Source: Clostridia bacterium (GTDB lineage Bacteria > Bacillota_A > Clostridia > Oscillospirales > CAG-272). Taken from it: a stretch of DNA of 20,887 nt. Location: contig JAFTDQ010000146.1 of assembly GCA_017454075.1 (NCBI GenBank), forward strand, positions 1 through 20,887, in the 5' to 3' direction. The notes beneath the pieces were generated by a model. It was not told the DNA's origin. It saw only the letters and a program-made list of their open reading frames with translations, and did no database searches. A program made the translations under genes and the position numbers. Within the stretch, counting starts at the first letter, position 1, and every line of letters begins with the position of its first letter. Below, piece by piece: positions 8,259 to 15,842 of the stretch.

Positions 8259-9657
8259 CAGACAGATATCCGGCGAAACGCGCGAGGGCGGGATCGACCT
8301 CATAAAGCTTGCCTCGTCGGTCTGGAAGATCTTCCGCCGCAGGTGGTACATTTTCACGGCGGTGATGCTTCTCGCCGGGGCGCTCGGCGGATATCTCGGC
8401 ACGAAGGGATTCCGCCCGACTTATACGTCGAAGGCGACCTTCATCGTCGAGATAGACGGCGACGGGACGTTTATCGGTCAGGCGACCTCGAAGGTACTCC
8501 TCGCGTCGATCCCGCCGGTCGTGACCTCCTCGGATATGTGGGAACTCATATATGAGAAGGCCGACGGGAAATTCTCCGTCGCCCGCCTGGAGGCCGAGGT
8601 CATAGAGGACACGAACGTGATCTCCATGTCGGCGGTCGGCTATTCGCCCGAATCGGCTTACGACACGCTGAAGACCGCGCTCGATATCTTCCCCGATCTG
8701 ACGAGGCATTCAATCGGGAAGATCTCGGTAAGTTATATCATAAAACCGTCGGTGCCGACGTCCTCGGACGGCGCGGCCGACGCGATAAAGAGCGTGCTCT
8801 CGGGGCTTCTCATCGGGGCGGTCATCTGCCTCGGGGCGATCGCCCTGTACGTCGTACTTTTCCCGACCTTCGACAGCGTCGAGGAGATACGCCGCAGATT
8901 CGGGTTTGAAAAGGTGCTCTCGATCCCCGAGATAAACAACGCCGACCCCGAAAGGCCGTTCAGGATAAACGACAAATCAGTAAACAGAAGATTCTACGAC
9001 GCGATAGGCAGAATGAGATCGTCGATCGCGCACGAGGCGCGCAAAAAGGACGTCAGGACGATCCTCGTCACCTCGACGGCGGCCTCGGAGGGCAAGACGA
9101 CCGTCGCCGTCAATTTCGCGCTTTCGCTCGCCCAGCACGGAATGAGGGTGCTTCTCATAGACTGCGACCTCAGAAACCCCTCGCTCGAGGACACAATCGG
9201 CGCGGACGCCCGGGGCGTTTCCTCCTTCTCGGAGGTCATCCGGGGAAGGGCAAAGCTCTCGGACGCCCTTATACGCTACGCGGCGAACCTTGACGTCATA
9301 TGCGAAAAGGAATTCAACGAGGACGCCGCCGAGCTCATCACGTCCGAGTTCGTCAGAAAGCTCATACTCACCGCCCGCGAGAAATACGACTACGTCATAG
9401 TCGACACGCCGCCGCTGACGGCGGCCTCCGACGCGGCGGTCCTCGCCGAATATCTCGACGCGTTCATCTACGTCATAAAGAGAGGACACACGTCGGTCCA
9501 TTCCGTCGAGGAGTCCATAGAACAGCTCAGATTCTGCAGCGCCGTCCCGATCGCTGCGGTTCTCAACATGTCTTCCGAGAGCACGCAGGGCTACGGGTAC
9601 GGATATTACGGAGGATATTACGGCAGTCAGGATAAAAAACGCGAAAGGGCGGATTGA
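8251..9657 (+). CDS. Wzz/CapA-CapB fusion tyrosine autokinase (BY-kinase) 2
   Basis: This 468-residue second Wzz-BY-kinase fusion starts at ATG 8251 (MNDRQISG). An in-frame GTG at 8242 exists but has no better ribosome site, while GGCGGTGA lies just before the ATG. Membrane helices are about 32-50 and 183-204. Kinase motifs are canonical: Walker A STAASEGKTT (275-284), Walker A' LLIDCDLRNPS (301-311) and Walker B YVIVDTPP (381-388). The C-terminal tail GYGYGYYGGYYG (447-458) is a dense tyrosine cluster. The oligomerisation motif is altered (D250-G253-R256). The start sits inside the end of kinase 1 (8-nt overlap), so both are probably made in equal amounts and could form mixed rings; that is inference. 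Single-chain fusion of the CapA-like and CapB-like parts is the proteobacterial arrangement, also met in some Clostridia, rather than the split Bacillus/Streptococcus form. Confidence 0.92.
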   Translation: MNDRQISGETREGGIDLIKLASSVWKIFRRRWYIFTAVMLLAGALGGYLGTKGFRPTYTSKATFIVEIDGDGTFIGQATSKVLLASIPPVVTSSDMWELIYEKADGKFSVARLEAEVIEDTNVISMSAVGYSPESAYDTLKTALDIFPDLTRHSIGKISVSYIIKPSVPTSSDGAADAIKSVLSGLLIGAVICLGAIALYVVLFPTFDSVEEIRRRFGFEKVLSIPEINNADPERPFRINDKSVNRRFYDAIGRMRSSIAHEARKKDVRTILVTSTAASEGKTTVAVNFALSLAQHGMRVLLIDCDLRNPSLEDTIGADARGVSSFSEVIRGRAKLSDALIRYAANLDVICEKEFNEDAAELITSEFVRKLILTAREKYDYVIVDTPPLTAASDAAVLAEYLDAFIYVIKRGHTSVHSVEESIEQLRFCSAVPIAAVLNMSSESTQGYGYGYYGGYYGSQDKKRERAD

Positions 9658-9661
9658 CTGA

Positions 9662-11263
9662 ATGAATAAACCCGACAAACCGGAAACCGGAAAGCCGGAC
9701 GCCGCCGGAACGGCGCCGAAGCCGAAAAAGAAACACACCGCGCTGAAGGTGATCCTCATCATCCTCGGCGTTATCGTCGCGCTCGGGATAGCAGCGGCGG
9801 TCTCGGCGTACGCGTATTACAGGCACGTCTTCAATCAGATAATACTCCCCGAGACGGTGGAATACGTGATACCGCCGTCTAGCGAGTTCTTTGAGACCGA
9901 CGAGCCCTGGTGGGAGATCGAGACCGATCCTTTCGTCGATACCGAAGATACCGCGCCGCCCGCGACCGAGCCGTCCGCGCCGGCGACCGGGCCGGCCGAT
10001 CCCGTATCGGGAGAACCCGCGACCGATGGACCCGTCACGGAGGGGAACCCGGACACTCAGGGAGGCGGCAAAACGACGAAGGACACCGGCCCCGTCGCGC
10101 CGGTCACGACGGAGAGCGGGCCGGGGGCTACGGAGCCGTCCGGCACCGTGACCGATCCCCTCGACACGGATATCGGCGACACTGATATCACCGAGCCGCC
10201 GGAGCCGGTTACCGACGAGCCGTGCACGGTCCCGCCGGATACAGAACCGCCGGCGCCCGACACCCCGGAGATCACGGGACCGGACGAGACGGAACCTCCC
10301 GACACGGAGCCGCCCGCGTCCGACACGGAGCCGCCGGCGCCCGACACCGAGCCGGGGGCGTCCGATACCGCGGAGATAATTCCTCCGGAGCCGGTGACCG
10401 AGCCGCCGGTCGTCTATCCCGACGTCATTCCGACGGTAAGCCCGACGGACGTCGTGTGGCCGTCCTACGTCCGCCCGATAAACGACGGCGAGCTTATCAA
10501 CATAATGCTGATCGGTCAGGACAACAGGACCTTCAGCGAGAGGAGCAGATCGGATTCGATGATCCTCCTGTCGGTAAATCTGAAGACCGGCGGGATCTCG
10601 ATGATCTCCTTCATGCGCGACCTTTACGTTCAGCTCGGGAACGGATATTCCGACAACCGTCTGAACGTGGCGTACCAGTTCGGGGGCTTTCCGCTGCTGT
10701 TCGACGCCATGAAGCGCAATTTCGGCATAACCTGCGACTACGGGGTCGTCGTCAATTTCAGCTCCTTCGAGCAGATCATAAACACCCTCGGCGGAGTTGA
10801 CCTCTCGTTCACACAGGCGGAGGTCGACTACCTCATATCGAGATGCAAGGTCGGAAGGCTTCCCGACGGGACGATGATAAAGGCGGGGCTGAACAGAAAC
10901 GTCCCGTCCGACACGGCGCTCGCCTACGCGAGGATCAGAAAGATAGATTCCGATTTCACGCGGACCGGGCGGCAGAGAGCGCTTCTCCTTTCGGTTTATA
11001 ACCGGTTCAGGGGCGCGAGTCTGAGGACCGTGCTCGACCTCGTCGGGCAGATCACTGACTTCGTCCGGCTTTACGGAATGACGTCGAACGAGCTCCTGGG
11101 GCTCGTCGTACGGCTCTATCCGCTTCTCGGAAACGAGATAACGAACGGCAGGATCCCGGGAAACTACGGGTTCTACTACGCGTACATACGCAAAATGTCG
11201 GTCCTCGTTCCCGATCTTACGAAACTCAGAAATCTGCTCGAGACAATGCTCCCGCTTGAATGA
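9662..11263 (+). CDS. LCP (LytR-CpsA-Psr) family cell-wall polymer ligase 1, with very long acidic Pro/Thr linker
   Basis: This 533-residue protein has a cytoplasmic Lys/Pro-rich N-terminus, one membrane helix (about 27-49) and an extracellular part. In the family, LCP enzymes transfer polyprenyl-linked polymers such as teichoic acid or capsule onto peptidoglycan. The catalytic domain (about 277-450) shows NIMLIGQD (280-287), RSDSMILLSVN (296-306), SFMRDLYV (316-323) and ARIRKIDSDF-x3-GRQR (423-439), containing the conserved Arg/Asp residues that bind the pyrophosphate lipid. Between helix and domain lies an unusually long low-complexity linker (about 91-260) rich in T, E, P, D with repeats such as DTEPPAPDTE. 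A C-terminal helical extension (455-533) is shared with the two following paralogues. ATG 9662 is five bases after the kinase stop. This is the longest linker of the three LCP proteins here. Confidence 0.92.
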   Translation: MNKPDKPETGKPDAAGTAPKPKKKHTALKVILIILGVIVALGIAAAVSAYAYYRHVFNQIILPETVEYVIPPSSEFFETDEPWWEIETDPFVDTEDTAPPATEPSAPATGPADPVSGEPATDGPVTEGNPDTQGGGKTTKDTGPVAPVTTESGPGATEPSGTVTDPLDTDIGDTDITEPPEPVTDEPCTVPPDTEPPAPDTPEITGPDETEPPDTEPPASDTEPPAPDTEPGASDTAEIIPPEPVTEPPVVYPDVIPTVSPTDVVWPSYVRPINDGELINIMLIGQDNRTFSERSRSDSMILLSVNLKTGGISMISFMRDLYVQLGNGYSDNRLNVAYQFGGFPLLFDAMKRNFGITCDYGVVVNFSSFEQIINTLGGVDLSFTQAEVDYLISRCKVGRLPDGTMIKAGLNRNVPSDTALAYARIRKIDSDFTRTGRQRALLLSVYNRFRGASLRTVLDLVGQITDFVRLYGMTSNELLGLVVRLYPLLGNEITNGRIPGNYGFYYAYIRKMSVLVPDLTKLRNLLETMLPLE

Positions 11264-11264
11264 C

Positions 11265-11270
11265 AGGTGA
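11265..11270 (+). promoter_or_regulatory. Ribosome binding site deciding the start of LCP 2
   Basis: AGGTGA at 11265-11270 is eight bases before ATG 11279. A longer reading from GTG 11267 would place the start codon inside this site and has nothing suitable upstream, so ATG 11279 is chosen. Confidence 0.6.
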
Positions 11271-11278
11271 AACGATCA

Positions 11279-12460
11279 ATGGATGACAGAGTAAGAAGAA
11301 AGCCCGGAAGGCCGGGCAAAAGCAGCAAAAAGGCGCTGAAGGCGGTCCTCATCGTCCTCGGCGTGATCGTCGCTGTCGCAGTCGCCGCGGCGATCGGGGC
11401 ATACGCGTATTACAGGCACGTTTTCAGCGGGATAAGCCTTCCCGATACCGTCGTCGACGTCATCCCTCCGGGGAGCGACGAGTTCGAGACCGACGAGGGC
11501 GGCGACCCCTGGTTCGTCGACGATACCGGAGAGAGCTCTTCGCCGGCCGGCGAAAACAGCGGCGGGACGGACGTCCCTCCCGTATCGGGAGGCGACACGT
11601 CGGCCGTGCCCGGATCGACGACTTTTGAGGAAAAGGATCCCGTCGAGATCGTCTGGCCGGACGACCTCGCCCCGCTCGGCGACGACGGGCTCATCAACAT
11701 AATGCTCGTCGGACAGGACAACGGCAATTTCAGCAAGCGGGGAAGATCCGACTCGATGATCCTCCTGTCCGTCAATCCGAAGTCGAAACAGATCGCGATG
11801 GTCTCCTTCCTGCGTGACATGTACGTTCAGATCGGGAACGGCTACGCCGACAACCGCCTGAACGTCGCGTACAAGTTCGGCGGGTTCCCGCTCATGTTCG
11901 ACGTCATGAAGCTCAATTTCGGCATAACCTGCGATTACGGGATAGTCGTCAACTTCGACTCGTTCAAGAGCATAATCGACATCCTCGGCGGCGTCGATCT
12001 CACCTTTACCGAGGCCGAAGTGAAGTACCTCACCGAAAAATGCGGGGTCGGAAAGATGCCGGACGGCGGCATGATAAAGGAAGGGCTGAATAAAAAGGTC
12101 CCGTCCGAGACGGCGCTCGCCTACGCGAGGATAAGAAAGATCGATTCGGATTTCAGCCGCGCGGCGAGACAGAGGAAGGTCATCCTTTCGATCTACAACA
12201 GTCTGAAAGGCGCGAGCCTTTCGAAAATACTCGATCTCGTGAACCGGGCCTCCGATTTCGTCAGGATATACGGCATGAGCTCGGGCGAGCTCATCAGTCT
12301 CGTATCGAGTCTCTATCCCCTCCTCGGCGGGGAGATCGACGGCTACGTGGTGCCGGCGAAGGGCGAGTATACGAACGTCAAGGTCCGCGGAATGGCGGTA
12401 CTGCTTCCCAAACTCGAAAAAATCAGAGAGTCTCTCGGGAAAAAGCTCCCGATCGGGTGA
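11279..12460 (+). CDS. LCP (LytR-CpsA-Psr) family cell-wall polymer ligase 2, short-linker form
   Basis: This 393-residue protein has a basic N-terminus (RRKPGRPGKSSKK, 5-17), a membrane helix (about 20-42), a short acidic/Ser-Gly linker (about 66-122) and the LCP domain (about 137-310). Key motifs are NIMLVGQD (140-147), RSDSMILLSVN (156-166), SFLRDMYV (176-183), NAYKF-type core (NVAYKFGGFP, 195-204) and ARIRKIDSDF-x3-ARQR (283-299). The C-terminal extension is the same as in LCP 1 and 3. The first extracellular stretch after the helix (AYYRHVFSG, then PDTVVDVIPPGSDEF) parallels that in the other two copies, so the three arose by duplication with only linker and termini diverging. It follows LCP 1 after 15 nt and is separated from LCP 3 by 44 nt, an AT-rich gap with TATGAT/TATAAA stretches but no convincing -35. 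Confidence 0.92.
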   Translation: MDDRVRRKPGRPGKSSKKALKAVLIVLGVIVAVAVAAAIGAYAYYRHVFSGISLPDTVVDVIPPGSDEFETDEGGDPWFVDDTGESSSPAGENSGGTDVPPVSGGDTSAVPGSTTFEEKDPVEIVWPDDLAPLGDDGLINIMLVGQDNGNFSKRGRSDSMILLSVNPKSKQIAMVSFLRDMYVQIGNGYADNRLNVAYKFGGFPLMFDVMKLNFGITCDYGIVVNFDSFKSIIDILGGVDLTFTEAEVKYLTEKCGVGKMPDGGMIKEGLNKKVPSETALAYARIRKIDSDFSRAARQRKVILSIYNSLKGASLSKILDLVNRASDFVRIYGMSSGELISLVSSLYPLLGGEIDGYVVPAKGEYTNVKVRGMAVLLPKLEKIRESLGKKLPIG

Positions 12461-12504
12461 TATCCGATTATGATTATACGGTATAAAAAAGGACAGACTT
12501 TGAA

Positions 12505-14331
12505 ATGAACGAAGAAGAAATAAAGGAGTCCCCGGAGACGGATCTCCCGGACGCGGCGGCTGACAACTCGGAAAACGCCGCCGGCAAGGCCGGAGCGGAC
12601 AACACAGAGACACCGGAAGGCGAAGCCGCGGAGGCCGGGGCGGACAGTACGGAGACACCGGAAAGCGAAGCCGCGGAGGCCGGGGCGGACAGTACGGAGA
12701 CACCGGAAAGCGAAGCCGCAGAGGCCGGGGCGGACAGTACGGAGACACAGGAAAGCGAAGCCGCAGAGGCCGGAGCGGACGGTGCTGAGAGCGCCGGGGA
12801 CAGACCCGTGGTGCCCGCTCCGAAGAAAAAAATGCCGACCGGGCTGAAGATCGCGCTCATCGCGCTGATCTCGGTCGTCGGGCTCGCCGTGGTCGCTGCC
12901 GGGATCGGCTTCGCTTACTACCAGCACATTTTCAATCAGATAATCCTCCCGGAGACCGAGGAATACGTCGTTCCGCCGGAAAGCGAGGATTTCGTGACCG
13001 ACGATCCCGACGAGTCCCATATATGGATCGACGAAACAGACGAAACCTCAGACACGGAAACCGTTGAGCCCGGGACATCACCGGAGGACTCATATCCCGA
13101 CACGACGGGAGATGACGTCACGACGGAGGGCGATTCTCACGGCGACACGATGACGGCGCCGGGCAAATCGAGCCTCACGAGCGAAAAAGTGACGTATCAG
13201 GATCCCGCCTCGGTCGTTTGGCCGGAGGACGCGCACGATCTCGGCGACGACGGGCTCATCAACATCATGCTCGTCGGTCAGGACAACGGCAATTTCAAAT
13301 CCCGCGGCAGGTCGGATTCCATGATCCTGCTCTCGGTCAATCCGTCGACGGGCGGCATAGCCCTTGTTTCCTTCCTCAGGGACACGTACGTCAAGCTCGG
13401 GAACGGCTATTCCGACAACCGGCTGAATACCGCGTACAAGTTCGGCGGATTTCCGATGATGTTCGACGTCATGAAGCGCAATTTCGGCATCACCTGCGAC
13501 TACGGCGTCGTCGTCAACTTCGAATCCTTCATCGACATAATCGACACGCTCGGCGGAGTTGACCTGAGCTTTACCGAAAAAGAGGTCAACAACCTCGTAA
13601 AGAACGGCTTCGGGGAATATCCCGACGGCTCGGTCGCGAAAATCGGGCTGAACAAGAACGTCCCGGGCAGAATGGCGCTCGCCTACGCCCGTATCAGAAA
13701 GATAGATTCGGATTTCAGCCGCACGGCAAGACAGAGGAAGCTCCTCATGTCGGTTTACAACCGTTTCAAGAGCTCGAGCCTCACGACGATACTCAAACTC
13801 GTCGACAACGTGAAGAACTACATACGGCTATTCGGAATGACGTCGACCGAGCTCCTCGGTCTCGTCAGCACCCTCTATCCGCTTATCGGAAACGAGGTGA
13901 AGAGCTATAGCGTGCCGGGCTCGGGTGAATATACATACGCGAGGATGCGCGGTATGTCCGTGGTTTTGCCGAAACTCGACAAGATCAGGGAATCGCTCAA
14001 GAAAAAACTTCCGCTCGGCACGGCGGATTCCCCGGTAACGGCGGACAAGACCACCGAGCCGCCCGTTCTGACGACCGAAGATATCGCGACGGACGCGCCG
14101 TCCGGCGAGACGACCGGGATCCCGGGTACGACCGACCCTGTCACCGGTATCGTAACGGACTTTGTCACCGACGAGATGTCTTCGATACCGCCCGGACCGG
14201 CAGCGGAGGACGGTTCTTCAGCCGCTGTGTCGGAATATGAGACCGAAAGCCCGCCCGAAACGACTGATCCGCACGAGCCGGAGAGCACGGCGCCGGTCAC
14301 GGAATCCGCGGAACCCGAAGAAACGACATGA
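12505..14331 (+). CDS. LCP (LytR-CpsA-Psr) family cell-wall polymer ligase 3, with cytoplasmic tandem repeats and Thr/Pro tail
   Basis: This 608-residue paralogue has three added parts. The N-terminus (1-105) is predicted cytoplasmic and acidic, with four 15-residue repeats of the type AGADSTETPESEAAE (29-88). A membrane helix spans about 113-137. A linker rich in D, E, T, S follows (about 158-230). The LCP domain (about 250-420) has NIMLVGQD (253-260), RSDSMILLSVN (269-279), SFLRDTYV (289-296) and ARIRKIDSDF-x3-ARQR (395-411). After the shared C-terminal helical part comes a disordered Thr/Pro/Glu tail (about 506-608), absent from LCP 1 and 2. AAGGA lies 11 bases before ATG 12505. Its end overlaps the radical SAM gene by four bases. 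Function as polymer-to-wall ligase follows from the family; which polymer each copy handles is unknown. Confidence 0.92.
   Translation: MNEEEIKESPETDLPDAAADNSENAAGKAGADNTETPEGEAAEAGADSTETPESEAAEAGADSTETPESEAAEAGADSTETQESEAAEAGADGAESAGDRPVVPAPKKKMPTGLKIALIALISVVGLAVVAAGIGFAYYQHIFNQIILPETEEYVVPPESEDFVTDDPDESHIWIDETDETSDTETVEPGTSPEDSYPDTTGDDVTTEGDSHGDTMTAPGKSSLTSEKVTYQDPASVVWPEDAHDLGDDGLINIMLVGQDNGNFKSRGRSDSMILLSVNPSTGGIALVSFLRDTYVKLGNGYSDNRLNTAYKFGGFPMMFDVMKRNFGITCDYGVVVNFESFIDIIDTLGGVDLSFTEKEVNNLVKNGFGEYPDGSVAKIGLNKNVPGRMALAYARIRKIDSDFSRTARQRKLLMSVYNRFKSSSLTTILKLVDNVKNYIRLFGMTSTELLGLVSTLYPLIGNEVKSYSVPGSGEYTYARMRGMSVVLPKLDKIRESLKKKLPLGTADSPVTADKTTEPPVLTTEDIATDAPSGETTGIPGTTDPVTGIVTDFVTDEMSSIPPGPAAEDGSSAAVSEYETESPPETTDPHEPESTAPVTESAEPEETT
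12589..12786 (+). repeat. In-frame 45-bp tandem repeat, four full copies plus a partial one
   Basis: Units begin at 12589, 12634, 12679 and 12724, with a degenerate partial unit from 12769. Units 2 and 3 encode identical 15-residue peptides and are nearly identical in DNA; unit 1 (AGADNTETPEGEAAE) and unit 4 (TQ for TP) differ by a few bases. The 45-bp period keeps the frame, so copy number can change without disrupting LCP 3. The near identity suggests recent expansion by slippage or recombination. Confidence 0.9.
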
Positions 14332-15026
14332 AAATACACGGCTTTCAGAAGCTGACGATGCTCGATTTCCCTGGAAAGACGGCCTGCACCGTTTTCACCG
14401 GGGGATGCAACATGCGCTGTCCGTTCTGTCACAACTCCGATCTCGTGCTCGACCCCGGGGCGTATCCCGTCATACCCGAGGAGGAGGTCCTCGAACTGCT
14501 TGAGCGGCGCCGCGGGATACTCGACGGGGTATGCGTGACGGGCGGCGAGCCGATGCTGCAGAAAGACCTGCCGCTTTTTGCCGAAAAGGTGAAAAAACTC
14601 GGCTTTCTCGTAAAGATAGACACGAACGGGACCTTCCCGTCCGAGCTCAGATATATGCTGAACGAGGGGCTTTGCGACTACGTCGCGATGGATATAAAGA
14701 ACAAGCCGGAAAAATACGGGCAGACCGTCGGGCGCGCGGACTTCGACCTCTCGGGCGTGACCGAGAGCGTCGGCGTGCTCAGGGGATCGAGCGTCCCGCA
14801 CGAGTTCCGGACGACCGTCACGAAGACGTTTCACGAATACGGCGATCTTGAGACCATCGCGGATCTGCTCGGTCCCGGACAGAATTATTATCTCCAGGCG
14901 TACCGCGCCTCGGAAAAGGTCATGGACGGAAGTGTGACGGGATATCTCCCGTCGGAGCTTCGGGACATGACAGCGCGGCTCTCGGCCTCGCACCCCGATA
15001 TGACGATATCCCTCAGGGGCGTGTGA
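14328..15026 (+). CDS. Radical SAM protein, NrdG2-type anaerobic ribonucleotide reductase activase
   Basis: This 232-residue radical SAM protein has the 4Fe-4S motif GGCNMRCPFCHN (25-36, cysteines 27, 31, 34) and the SAM-binding TGGEP (71-75). The opening MKIHGFQKLTMLDFPGKTAC is characteristic of the TIGR02495/NrdG2 branch, usually annotated as activating protein of the class III (anaerobic) ribonucleoside-triphosphate reductase; it differs from the shorter classical NrdG. In that role it installs a glycyl radical on NrdD using SAM and an electron donor. No nrdD is in the window, so the substrate is uncertain and another glycyl-radical or modification target is possible. The start overlaps the LCP 3 stop (ATGA, 14328-14331) with only a weak GAAGAAA site, implying coupling to that gene. 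It is the last gene before a hairpin at 15071-15102. Confidence 0.88.
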   Translation: MKIHGFQKLTMLDFPGKTACTVFTGGCNMRCPFCHNSDLVLDPGAYPVIPEEEVLELLERRRGILDGVCVTGGEPMLQKDLPLFAEKVKKLGFLVKIDTNGTFPSELRYMLNEGLCDYVAMDIKNKPEKYGQTVGRADFDLSGVTESVGVLRGSSVPHEFRTTVTKTFHEYGDLETIADLLGPGQNYYLQAYRASEKVMDGSVTGYLPSELRDMTARLSASHPDMTISLRGV

Positions 15027-15070
15027 ACGCGCCGGGAAAACGCAAAAAACGCAAAAAAAGAACATAATCC

Positions 15071-15102
15071 GGCGTACGGTGTCGCCAGCGGCATCGTACG
15101 CC
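15071..15102 (+). terminator. Strong hairpin after the polysaccharide operon, possible terminator
   Basis: A 14-bp stem (GGCGTACGGTGTCG facing CGGCATCGTACGCC, with two G-T wobbles) closes a CCAG tetraloop. Only TTT follows on the plus strand, so it is not a classical U-rich terminator. The upstream side is A-rich (15043-15060). The 110-nt gap 15027-15136 contains nothing else recognisable; no clear promoter for the following gene was found. It may end or attenuate the operon, or protect the mRNA 3' end. Confidence 0.5.
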
Positions 15103-15136
15103 TTTAAGAAAAACCTTCGTACCGACCGAGGTGAAA

Positions 15137-15841
15137 ATGGACCTGATCATTGACGGAATGATATACGTCGGGAGCGCCCTGATGCTTTTTAACATCATCG
15201 GCTTCCTGCGATTCGCGCATCAGAACGGAAAACTCGAGAACTGGGGGAAAAACAGATTCGTGCTGTATTTCCCGGTGGTTCTCCTCGTGCTTTTCCTTCT
15301 CGGATACCTCGCCGTGGGGATCTTCGGAAAGCCCGATCTCATAGTTTCGGGCATCCTTTTCGGGGGGAGCATATTCGTCTTCGTGATGTATCTCACCCTG
15401 AACGGGATAACGGGAAAGATATCCGAAAGCGAGCATCTGAGGGCAAAGCTCATGGCCGCCGAAGAGAGCAGCCGGAGCAAGACCGAGTTCCTTTCAAGCG
15501 TGAGCCACGAGATGAGAACGCCGATGAACGTCATAATCGGGCTGGACGCTCAGGCTCTGAGAAAAGAAAACCTCGATCCCGATACGCGCGTGATACTTGA
15601 AAAGATCGGACAGAGCTCGCGGGGGCTTCTCGGGCTTATAAACAACATACTCGAGCTGAACGGAGAGGGAGGAGACGACGGAGGGTCCGCCCGGGAGTTT
15701 TCTCTCGACGAACTGACGGCCGGGCTCTGCGGATCGGCCGACGCCGAGCTGCTTTACTCAACGCTGAGGAAGCACCTCCGGCCGAAGACGGAGCCGGGAA
15801 AAGCCGATATCAGAGAAACAGACACCGAAGGGAGCCGGTAA
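15137..15841 (+). CDS. Membrane HisKA-domain protein lacking an ATPase domain (histidine kinase-like stub)
   Basis: This 234-residue protein has three predicted membrane helices (about 6-25, 42-62, 68-88), a short coiled segment and a HisKA dimerisation/phosphoacceptor domain (about 112-175) with FLSSVSHEMRTPMN (118-131), H124 being the phosphoacceptor. After the second HisKA helix the protein runs into a polar tail (176-234) with no N, G1 or G2 boxes, so no ATP-binding domain is present. Only about 160 nt remain before the next gene, too few to hide a frameshifted HATPase domain. The HisKA part is strikingly like that of the permease-kinase two genes downstream (AL-R-ENL-P-TR-LEKIG-LLGLIN pattern). 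ATG 15137 has GAGGTGA upstream; a GTG at 15131 lies inside that site. It could be a dimer partner phosphorylated in trans, a phosphotransfer protein, or a decayed hybrid kinase. Domain call is firm; role is inference. Confidence 0.82.
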   Translation: MDLIIDGMIYVGSALMLFNIIGFLRFAHQNGKLENWGKNRFVLYFPVVLLVLFLLGYLAVGIFGKPDLIVSGILFGGSIFVFVMYLTLNGITGKISESEHLRAKLMAAEESSRSKTEFLSSVSHEMRTPMNVIIGLDAQALRKENLDPDTRVILEKIGQSSRGLLGLINNILELNGEGGDDGGSAREFSLDELTAGLCGSADAELLYSTLRKHLRPKTEPGKADIRETDTEGSR

Positions 15842-15842
15842 T

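Noticed and set aside
12461..12504. Internal promoter before LCP 3 (TATGAT or TATAAA stretches)
   Set aside because: No acceptable -35 element at 16-18 nt upstream of either hexamer; the region is only noted as AT-rich.
12589..12786. Repeat array considered as CRISPR
   Set aside because: Units are directly adjacent 45-bp coding repeats without spacers and keep the LCP 3 frame.
15137..15841. HisKA stub as a simple frameshifted histidine kinase
   Set aside because: Only about 160 nt lie between the end of HisKA and the next gene, too short for an ATPase domain in any frame, so a frameshift alone cannot explain its absence.
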